63,036 bases of DNA from Chitinophaga pinensis (GTDB taxonomy: Bacteria; Bacteroidota; Bacteroidia; Flavobacteriales_D; Crocinitomicaceae). The DNA lies in the NCBI GenBank assembly GCA_945863605.1, contig CAMAZP010000017.1:1-63036 (forward strand), in the 5' to 3' direction. The notes beneath the pieces are model-generated. The model searched no databases. It was given only the letters and a program-made list of their open reading frames with translations, and was not told the origin of the DNA. Shown piece after piece: positions 17,971-24,228 of the stretch; position 1 is the stretch's first letter; each line of letters starts with the position of its first letter. The position numbers and the translations under genes were made by a program.

Positions 17971-18360
17971 CTAATCAAGCCATTTACTAGTAAAATCGGT
18001 ACTTGTATATTTTGTATGTTTATTACCACTTGTTTCTTCTATGGTTAGAAGATTGTCTTTGATTGTAATTTCTATCTTCCTTTTTTTGTTGGATAGTAAA
18101 AAGTATTTGTCATTGGATTTATAATTACTCGAAACGATTCTTCCATTTGTGTAGTAGTTTGAATTTATGAAATATTCAAAAACATTTTCGGTGCAAAGAC
18201 ATTCTTCAGTTTTTAATATTATTTGAATATTCTTATGTTTTTTCTTTAAAAAGGATTTTTCAACTGTTTTATAACTCTTTACATCTAAAGATAATAGACA
18301 ATTTTGTGAATAGTTCACTGTTATGGAGAATAAGAATAGGACTAGAAGAGTATTTTTCAT
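17971..18360 (-). CDS. Small secreted protein of unknown function
   Basis: A 129-aa protein with signal peptide MKNTLLVLFLFSITVNYSQ. The mature part is basic and polar, with three Cys (NCLLSL, EECLC), and a likely beta-rich second half (KYFLLSNKKRKIEITIKDNLLTIEE). No family recognised. It lies in the variable stretch between tRNA-Phe and the AbiE genes and has no same-strand partner. Confidence 0.6.
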   Translation of the reverse strand: MKNTLLVLFLFSITVNYSQNCLLSLDVKSYKTVEKSFLKKKHKNIQIILKTEECLCTENVFEYFINSNYYTNGRIVSSNYKSNDKYFLLSNKKRKIEITIKDNLLTIEETSGNKHTKYTSTDFTSKWLD

Positions 18361-18800
18361 AAAATCAATTCATTCCAATCCTAAACGATTTTTTCCATTT
18401 TCGTTACAAAAATCTTTATTTCACTTTTTGATTTTATCTGAAAAAAGGGATCTTGTTTCTAGAAAAATATTTTTTTGAATAAGGGTTATAGACGTCATTG
18501 AAGGCATTTGTTTCTGGTAAAACCTTATATATAGGGGAGGATACCCAAGGGAGGGAGCGACTTCTTATTATCTTCAGTCAAATTGACTTAGGTTATTTGG
18601 GTTACTCATTCTTTTACCTCAAAGAGGTATGCAGCACCTGTTGTCAATCCCTCAGACAGAGCAGGGTTTTTATTGAATGAGCATTCTTGTTGAGACCTTA
18701 TTTTTGTTAATGCAGTACAAGGGTATAAAACTGCCATTATGTATTTTTCAAATACTCATCAACCCTGCTTAAACTGAACTGATTGTATTTGATAATAAAT
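18361..18800. other. Gene-poor, hairpin-rich spacer before the AbiE cassette
   Basis: Together with the repeat, operator and promoter that follow, this forms a 606-bp stretch without a credible gene. It contains a perfect 6-bp hairpin with a 3-base loop at 18615-18629 (TACCTC-AAA-GAGGTA), another at 18741-18755 (GTATTT-TTC-AAATAC), and a 9-bp inverted pair AGCAGGGTT 18660-18668 / AACCCTGCT 18761-18769. A 60-codon open frame at 18498-18680 starts with TTG and resembles nothing I know; I do not call it. Confidence 0.4.
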
Positions 18801-18879
18801 AGTTGATTGTTTGATTTTTATTGATTCCTTTTCAACCATTTAATTGAATGATAAGGGAAGCTGTTGGAAAGGGAATAAT
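18801..18879. repeat. Left copy of the ~80-bp direct repeat flanking abiE
   Basis: This 79-bp segment starts AGTTGATTGTTTGATTTTTA and ends GTTGGAAAGGGAATAAT. It recurs at 20501-20580 with only a few differences clustered in the middle. Inside it, ATTGATTCCTTTTCAAC is imperfectly complementary to GTTGGAAAGGGAATAAT, so each copy can fold into a hairpin with a loop of about 27 nt. Confidence 0.9.
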
Positions 18880-18902
18880 TGGTCTAATTTCTTCTTTCGT
18901 AT

Positions 18903-18933
18903 TTGAATGAATTTTTCAAATTATTTCATTCAA
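18903..18933. promoter_or_regulatory. Candidate AbiEi operator (9-bp inverted repeat)
   Basis: TTGAATGAA at 18903-18911 and its exact complement TTCATTCAA at 18925-18933 are separated by 13 bp. The right arm overlaps the expected -33 region of the promoter with its -7 box at 18948. Characterised AbiEi antitoxins repress their own operon by binding inverted repeats in the promoter; that this is such a site is inferred from position. Confidence 0.5.
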
Positions 18934-18947
18934 TAAAAAACTATTCA

Positions 18948-18955
18948 TACATTTG
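18948..18955 (+). promoter_or_regulatory. Candidate -7 box (TACATTTG) for the abiE operon
   Basis: TACATTTG matches TAnnTTTG exactly and lies 11 bp before the abiEi ATG at 18967, implying a very short 5' leader. A canonical TTG -33 box is not evident. Confidence 0.5.
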
Positions 18956-18966
18956 TATTTAAACTA

Positions 18967-19548
18967 ATGAACCAATTAAACCAACATATAAAATACGGTG
19001 AAGTCTATCGAAGATCAGATTTGGAATATTATTCAAATTCAATTGATAGACATTTGGCTGAATTAACTTCTGTAGGGTTACTAATCAAAGTGAGTCAAGG
19101 GTTGTATTATGCACCACGCAAATCAAAGTTTGGGGTTGTTCCTCCAAGTGATTCCACATTAATTGAGCGATTTTTAAAAGATGAGGATTTCCTTTTATTG
19201 TCTCCAAACTCATATAACAATCTTGGATTTGGATTAACTCAACTATATAACATTACTTGGGTTTACAATCATAAACGAAAAGGAAAATTTGAGTTGAACG
19301 GTAAACACTTTGAGTTTAAGTTAAAAACATCTTTTCCAAATGTTGTCACTAAAGAGTTTCTTCTGGTGGATTTATTAAATCATTTGGAGTATCTGGCCGA
19401 AGAGCAAGATTCAGTAATAAATAAACTACCTTCAAAGTTGAAAGAGTATAATTTGACTGAATTGATGAAAATTACCCAACAATTTGGTTCAGGAAAAACA
19501 AAACGGATTTTGAAATCTCTTATCCGAAAAAACATTTCAAATGAATAA
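18967..19548 (+). CDS. AbiEi-like antitoxin / transcriptional regulator (DUF6088-type)
   Basis: A 193-aa protein. The N-terminal winged-helix segment (about 1-50: GEVYRRSDLEYYSNSIDRHL..LTSVGLLIKVSQGLYYAP) is followed by the antitoxin domain (LLSPNSYNNLGFGLTQLYNITWVYNHKRKGKF ... FPNVVTKEFLLVDLLNHL). This arrangement matches AbiEi-type type IV antitoxins, which repress the operon and counteract the AbiEii nucleotidyltransferase without binding it. It overlaps the toxin gene by 8 bp, as expected for coupled TA genes. The family assignment is from memory of motifs; the gene order makes it strong. Confidence 0.85.
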   Translation: MNQLNQHIKYGEVYRRSDLEYYSNSIDRHLAELTSVGLLIKVSQGLYYAPRKSKFGVVPPSDSTLIERFLKDEDFLLLSPNSYNNLGFGLTQLYNITWVYNHKRKGKFELNGKHFEFKLKTSFPNVVTKEFLLVDLLNHLEYLAEEQDSVINKLPSKLKEYNLTELMKITQQFGSGKTKRILKSLIRKNISNE

Positions 19549-20494
19549 TTATATTCATCGTGATCCAGAGTTTAAAGATTTACTTTCAATCGTTGCAAAC
19601 GATAAGAAAATCAATGTAGCCTTAATTGAAAAGGATTATTGGATAATGCACGTATTGTATTCTCTGCAACAACAGAATATAGAATTTGAATTAAAGGGTG
19701 GAACTTCCTTATCTAAAGGATTCGGTCTTATTAATAGATTCTCTGAGGACATTGACATTCATATTAAAACAAATTTTGGATTTCCAACAGAAGGTAAGGC
19801 GGATAAACCAGCTGTTAGAAATGCCCGTAAGTCGTTCTATGATATTCTGGCATCCAAATTAGAAATTGATGGAATCACAAAAATTGAAAGAGATTATGAG
19901 TTTGATGATCTCGATAAATATAGAAGTGGTGGAATCAGAATTTATTACGATAGTTTTACATCATCCATTGAAGGATTAAAGGATGGCATATTACTTGAAG
20001 TAGGTTTTGACCAAGTTACACCCAATCAACCTGTGGATATATCCTCTTGGGTTTGGAAACAGCTTGAGAAGGATGGATTGGATAAGGAATACATAAGCAA
20101 TTTAGCAAAAGGAGTATTGTGTTATCATCCAGGTTATACACTCATTGAAAAACTCCAGACCATTATTCGGAAATATCGAAACAAGGATAGCGATAGTAAT
20201 TCAAATGTCAAAAATTTTATGAGACAGTATTATGATGTCTATTGTTTATTGCAGAAACCAGAAATAATCCAATTCATTGGATCAGAGGAATACATAAAAC
20301 ACAAAGCACTAAGAATTAGAGGAGCTGATAATGAAATTCCATTATCGGAACATCCGGCACTCTTGTTAACCGATGACTCGATTAAAGATACATTCACCAA
20401 ACAATATCAATCGACAAGTAACCTCTATTATAATGGTCAACCTGATTTTGATGTGATACTTTCAGGGATTAAATCCCACATTAGTAAATTCTAA
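19541..20494 (+). CDS. AbiEii/AbiGii-family nucleotidyltransferase toxin
   Basis: A 317-aa protein of the nucleotidyltransferase fold. The diagnostic motif LKGGTSLSKGFGLINRFSED (51-70) followed by IDI carries the GG[TS] turn and the catalytic acidic pair Asp70 and Asp72. EKDYWI at 30-35 and LEVGFDQ, HPGYTLIEKLQTI and RQYYDVYCLL further on are also typical of the family. AbiEii enzymes transfer nucleotides (in known cases onto tRNA 3' ends), stopping growth during phage infection. Together with AbiEi upstream it forms a type IV toxin-antitoxin / abortive-infection module. The reading frame is intact and the motifs complete, so it is probably functional. Confidence 0.9.
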   Translation: MNNYIHRDPEFKDLLSIVANDKKINVALIEKDYWIMHVLYSLQQQNIEFELKGGTSLSKGFGLINRFSEDIDIHIKTNFGFPTEGKADKPAVRNARKSFYDILASKLEIDGITKIERDYEFDDLDKYRSGGIRIYYDSFTSSIEGLKDGILLEVGFDQVTPNQPVDISSWVWKQLEKDGLDKEYISNLAKGVLCYHPGYTLIEKLQTIIRKYRNKDSDSNSNVKNFMRQYYDVYCLLQKPEIIQFIGSEEYIKHKALRIRGADNEIPLSEHPALLLTDDSIKDTFTKQYQSTSNLYYNGQPDFDVILSGIKSHISKF

Positions 20495-20500
20495 TCAAAC

Positions 20501-20580
20501 AGTTGATTGTTTGATTTTTATTGATTCCTTTTCAACCATTTAATTTAAATGATAAGGAAAGCTGTTGGAAAGGGAATAAT
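20501..20580. repeat. Right copy of the ~80-bp direct repeat flanking abiE
   Basis: It begins 6 bp after the abiEii stop codon. Compared with 18801-18879 it has a one-base insertion and about two or three substitutions around TTTAAAT / AAGGAA; the first 44 bases and the last 22 are identical. It is offset by exactly 1700 bp at its left end. It could also act as the operon's terminator hairpin, but the presence of a copy upstream of the promoter argues that it is more than that. Confidence 0.9.
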
Positions 20581-20643
20581 AATGTTTAGAATTAATGATT
20601 TCATAATTTAGTAACCAATGAGACTTTACAAGTTATTTCAAGT

Positions 20644-20937
20644 ATGAAAAATCACTTCTCAATCCTATCTATTTTTTTATTTGTCCAATTTGGATTATTT
20701 GGTCAAAAAGAACTGAATAATAAAAATGAAATAATACCTACCCAAGAAGAGTTTGAATCAATCAGTCAAGAGTTTGTTTCGGAATCACATCATGGATAAA
20801 AAAAATTCGTTTCATACCTATTCTTTTAATGATGCTAGAGTTGAAGAAATTAATAATCCAATAAATATATGAATTTCTATGATTCATTTCAAAACATTTA
20901 CCAACTTCTCCAAATCTTCCAAAAAGGGGTTCGATAA
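20644..20937 (+). pseudogene. Decayed small secreted-protein gene (three overlapping mini-ORFs)
   Basis: 20644-20799 encodes 51 aa with a clear signal peptide (MKNHFSILSIFLFVQFGLFG, then QKELNN...). It is overlapped in other frames by 20792-20872 (MDKKNSFHTYSFNDARVEEI...) and 20869-20937 (MNFYDSFQNIYQLLQIFQ...). The chain reads like one longer gene broken by frameshifts. The first ORF could instead be a genuine 51-aa secreted peptide. No family recognised. The rest of the 20495-21018 gap holds only the right repeat and the terminator. Confidence 0.35.
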
Positions 20938-20960
20938 AATGTCAGTTAAGTCCACTTGAT

Positions 20961-20986
20961 AAAAGCGACGCGAAAGTGTCGCTTTT
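20961..20986 (-). terminator. Terminator hairpin downstream of miaA
   Basis: AAAAGCGAC at 20961-20969 pairs with GTCGCTTTT at 20978-20986 with an 8-nt loop. On the minus strand it follows the miaA stop by 32 bp and ends in TTTT; it could also act on the plus strand. Confidence 0.8.
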
Positions 20987-21018
20987 ATTTTAACACCAGT
21001 TTTTTTTTAAAATTTTAG

Positions 21019-21933
21019 CTACAATATGGCAATAGTTTGCTCAAACAAACTTTCTGAACTGTTGGGATTTAAACTATGTAAATCGTTATAACGTTTCAAC
21101 CATGTTTCTTGTCGTTTGGCGTAATTGCGCGAATGTTGTTTTATCTTTTCTATTGCTTCATCTAAAGTCATTTTCCCGTCAAAATAATCGAAAAGTTCTT
21201 TGTAGCCTACTGTGTTGAGCGATTTTAAATTTCTAAATTGAATTACGGATTTAACCTCATCTAATAATCCATCAGTCAGCATATTATCAACTCGCTGATT
21301 GATGCGTTCGTAGAGTTTTTTGCGTTCCCATTGAATCGAAAACCGAATAATTTCGCAATCTAAATCATTCTTGAAACCTTTTCTTTGTGCTGAATATTTT
21401 TGTCCACTTGAATAAATAACTTCCAAGGCACGAACAATTCTTACTGGATTTTTTTTATCGACAATAGCAGAAAATGCTGGATCTAAACGCTCCAAATCTT
21501 TAACTAAAACTTCAAGTCCTTCGGTTTCAAGTCGCTTTTCTAATTCTAATTTAATTTCGCTGGAAGTTTCAATTTCATCTAAACCAAACGTCAAAGCATC
21601 AATAAACATTCCCGAACCTCCGACAAGGACAACTTCGTTTTTGGTTTTAAAAAGTGTATTCAATATTATTCTTGCTTCAATAGAATAGCTTGCTGCTGTT
21701 AATTCTGTGGTTATTATATGCGAATCAATAAAATGATGTTTAATCTCATTCAATTCCGAAGTCGTTGGCTTAGCTGTTCCAATACTAATTTCTTTGTAAA
21801 ACTGTCTAGAATCTCCAGAAATAATCTCTGTTTGAAAATGTTTCGCAAGTGAAATAGCCAAGCTAGTTTTTCCAGAAGCTGTTGGACCTTGAACTATAAT
21901 CAAACGCTTGCGAAAATTTGGAATTATTTCCAT
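21019..21933 (-). CDS. miaA: tRNA dimethylallyltransferase MiaA
   Basis: A 304-aa enzyme that adds a dimethylallyl group to A37 of tRNAs reading UNN codons. The P-loop GPTASGKT is at residues 16-23, followed by the conserved GDSRQFYKEISIGTAKPT and GGSGMFIDALTFGLDEI. IRFSIQWERKKLYERINQRV and TVGYKELFDYFDG complete the family pattern. The start codon lies inside the end of the mltF-like gene (10-bp overlap), so they are co-translated. Confidence 0.95.
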   Translation of the reverse strand: MEIIPNFRKRLIIVQGPTASGKTSLAISLAKHFQTEIISGDSRQFYKEISIGTAKPTTSELNEIKHHFIDSHIITTELTAASYSIEARIILNTLFKTKNEVVLVGGSGMFIDALTFGLDEIETSSEIKLELEKRLETEGLEVLVKDLERLDPAFSAIVDKKNPVRIVRALEVIYSSGQKYSAQRKGFKNDLDCEIIRFSIQWERKKLYERINQRVDNMLTDGLLDEVKSVIQFRNLKSLNTVGYKELFDYFDGKMTLDEAIEKIKQHSRNYAKRQETWLKRYNDLHSLNPNSSESLFEQTIAIL

Positions 21934-23279
21934 GAATTATATATCCGAATTACAGCTTCAACATATTTTACAGCGTGTCCACGGTAAGCACCACATTTCA
22001 CTTCCGGACGACGATAATAATCTGGATCAGAAAGTTTTTCAACCATCAATTCAACATTTCCATCCCATAACTCAGGATTTAATCCTTCCTCTTTTGCAAG
22101 GACTTGAGCATCAAAAATATGACATGGACCTGCATTATATGAAGCAAGTGTAAATTTATATCGTTGTTGTTTATCAGGAATAGAATTCCAATAATTATAA
22201 ATACGGTTAATTAATTTCATTCCAGCAGTTATTTGTATCTCAGGACTTGACATTGGGTTTACACCAAAATCATTTCCTGTATTTGGCATAAATTGCATTA
22301 TACCAAAAGCTCCTCTTGCACCTTTTGCGTATGGGTTGAATCGCGACTCTTTGTAGGCAATAGCAGCTAAAAATTTCCAATCCCAACCGGCTGATTTAGC
22401 TGCTTGCTTGAAGAATTTATCATATTGAGAAATCTTCCCACGACCTAAAGGAGCTTCGTCCCCAGTTTCTTCAGGAATAAAATCAAAGTATTTGTGCTTA
22501 AGTGCTTTATATTCCTCGGATTCACAATATTTTTTAAGGAATTCGTCGAGTTTCTTTTTTAATTCGGGACTATTTAAACGCAAACCAAAAGCTATACGTT
22601 GTTTGAATGAAACTTTGGTTTTAATATCGAGTTTTGGATGTTCTTCTTTACTCAAGCGAGCTAGATTTTCGTGAGCAACTGTGTATTTGATTTCACCTTT
22701 TAAAACTTTTTCAATTAAATCTTCGACAATCAAATCTTCATTAGCGTATTTGATATTAATTATCCCACCAATCTCCTCTTGTAATGCAAGTAGTCTTCGG
22801 TCATAAATCGTATTCTTGCGAACGGTAACTTCCTTAGCGATTAAATCTGAGGCATCTAAAATGAGACTGTCACTCTTCATCTGGACAAGTACCTGATATG
22901 AAAAATAATAAGGGTTAGAAAAATTTATTTTTTTCTGAGCAGATAATGTAATTGCTAGGTTAGCAGCAATAATATCACCTTCTCCGTTATTTAAAAAATG
23001 GCGTAAATTTGAGTATTTTGGTACGACTTTAATTTCTAATGGAATACCAATATATTTTGAAAAAGCCTCTAATATTTCATATTCAAATCCTAAATTTTTC
23101 TCTCGGTATTCAAAAAACGATAATGAACTATTTTCAGTAAGAACGGTTAGTTTACCTTTCTTTTGAATTTCTTTTAAATCAATTGCTTTTACTTCATCTT
23201 CTTTTTTAGTTACTGTCTCGCAAGCAATTAATAAAAAAATCCCGAGTAAAAATGGTAGTATTTTTTGAATTCTAGTCAT
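21924..23279 (-). CDS. MltF-like membrane-bound lytic murein transglycosylase (lipoprotein)
   Basis: A 451-aa lipoprotein (lipobox LIAC, Cys20). Residues about 40-265 form a periplasmic solute-binding (SBP_bac_3) domain (KKGKLTVLTENSSLSFFEYR ... GLRLNSPELKKKLDEFLKKY). Residues about 300-430 form a soluble lytic transglycosylase domain, with catalytic Glu in YKESRFNPYAKGARGAFGIM and later AGMKLINRIYNYW and LASYNAGP. This is the MltF architecture: it cleaves peptidoglycan with 1,6-anhydro product formation, and the N-domain may sense muropeptides. Confidence 0.9.
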   Translation of the reverse strand: MTRIQKILPFLLGIFLLIACETVTKKEDEVKAIDLKEIQKKGKLTVLTENSSLSFFEYREKNLGFEYEILEAFSKYIGIPLEIKVVPKYSNLRHFLNNGEGDIIAANLAITLSAQKKINFSNPYYFSYQVLVQMKSDSLILDASDLIAKEVTVRKNTIYDRRLLALQEEIGGIINIKYANEDLIVEDLIEKVLKGEIKYTVAHENLARLSKEEHPKLDIKTKVSFKQRIAFGLRLNSPELKKKLDEFLKKYCESEEYKALKHKYFDFIPEETGDEAPLGRGKISQYDKFFKQAAKSAGWDWKFLAAIAYKESRFNPYAKGARGAFGIMQFMPNTGNDFGVNPMSSPEIQITAGMKLINRIYNYWNSIPDKQQRYKFTLASYNAGPCHIFDAQVLAKEEGLNPELWDGNVELMVEKLSDPDYYRRPEVKCGAYRGHAVKYVEAVIRIYNSWK

Positions 23280-23391
23280 CAGTTAATCCCATACGCTATT
23301 TTTTGATAAATGTTGCAGATTTTTGATAAATATTTGATTAACAATTCAATATAACATATTTATAAAGATTTGTACAACAGAAAAAGCCATT

Positions 23392-23403
23392 CCATATATA
23401 TGG
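23392..23403. promoter_or_regulatory. Palindrome upstream of the TonB gene
   Basis: CCATATATATGG is a perfect 12-bp palindrome 45 bp before the ATG at 23448; flanking bases extend part of the symmetry (GCCAT ... TGGC). The same intergenic region holds two copies of TTTTTGATAAAT (around 23300 and 23320) and a hairpin CTTAAA-AAA-TTTAAG directly before the start. Function unknown; it could be a regulator site for the divergent mltF-like and TonB genes. Confidence 0.25.
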
Positions 23404-23447
23404 CATAACTTTTGAAATTAACCATTAAATCTTAAAAAATTTAAGCC

Positions 23448-24161
23448 ATGGAATCTAAAAAAACAAAAATCAGCGACTTTGAAGCTGTGCGCTCAACTAA
23501 TTTCTTTGTAGGACTTTTAACAATGGGGGGATTGAGTTTAGCAGCCTTTACTTATTCAAACGAAAGTGAAATCACGGCTGAGAAAAAGAAAGTAAAAGCT
23601 ATTGAAATTGAATATTTTATTGAAGAAGAAAAGCCAGTTGAAATACCAAAATTGAAATTACCAAACAAACAAAAGCAACCAGAAAAACAACAGGAAGCAA
23701 CAATAAACATTCAGCGTACAGTTGACGAACGTATTTCTGAATCCAAAAACAAAACAACACCAATCAAAACTGAGGTTTCACTTGGAGGAATAGATAAAAA
23801 ATTTGATATCGAAATCAATAATGAGGTAATCATAGAAATTGACCCTGAAATTGTTGATGCTCCAACAATTGAAGCAAAATTCCAAGGTGATTATCCTGCG
23901 TTAAAAAAATTCATTGCTACCAATTTGGATTATCCACAGGAAGCAATTGACATGGATGAACAAGGTGTAGTTTTTGTTTCTTTTGTTGTGGAGAAAAATG
24001 GTTCTATCACTAATGTTGTTGCTGTAAATAAAGTGTCTCCAAGTTTGGAAAAAGAAGCATTAAGACTAGTAAGATCATTCCCAACATGGATTCCTGGTGA
24101 AACGAATTTTCAAAAAGTTCGTACACGCGTTCAACTTCCAATTCGTTTTGAACTTCAATAA
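23448..24161 (+). CDS. TonB-family energy transducer
   Basis: A 237-aa protein with an inner-membrane segment near the N-terminus (NFFVGLLTMGGLSLAAFTYS, 19-38), a Lys/Glu/Pro-rich periplasmic spacer (EEEKPVEIPKLKLPNKQKQP), and a C-terminal TonB domain at about 150-237 (DYPQEAIDMDEQGVVFVSFV ... FPTWIPG ... VRTRVQLPIRF). TonB proteins transmit proton-motive force to outer-membrane receptors; a receptor gene lies 2.1 kb away. ExbB/ExbD are not in this window. Confidence 0.9.
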   Translation: MESKKTKISDFEAVRSTNFFVGLLTMGGLSLAAFTYSNESEITAEKKKVKAIEIEYFIEEEKPVEIPKLKLPNKQKQPEKQQEATINIQRTVDERISESKNKTTPIKTEVSLGGIDKKFDIEINNEVIIEIDPEIVDAPTIEAKFQGDYPALKKFIATNLDYPQEAIDMDEQGVVFVSFVVEKNGSITNVVAVNKVSPSLEKEALRLVRSFPTWIPGETNFQKVRTRVQLPIRFELQ

Positions 24162-24175
24162 AAAAAGAATAATCT

Positions 24176-24204
24176 AAAGCCGTTGAGATTCATCGGCTTT
24201 TTTG
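24176..24204 (+). terminator. Terminator after the TonB gene
   Basis: AAAGCCG at 24176-24182 pairs with CGGCTTT at 24194-24200, followed by TTTTG. Confidence 0.7.
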
Positions 24205-24228
24205 TTTCGTAACTTTACACAAAAATGA

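Noticed and set aside
18498..18680. 60-codon plus-strand open frame before abiE
   Set aside because: It starts with TTG, resembles no family I know, has no promoter-like signal and overlaps a perfect hairpin.
20928..20935. GGTTCGAT shared with the tRNA-Phe T-loop, as a possible right attachment site
   Set aside because: Eight bases are too few in a 3-kb search; there is no longer match to the tRNA 3' end and no integrase gene.
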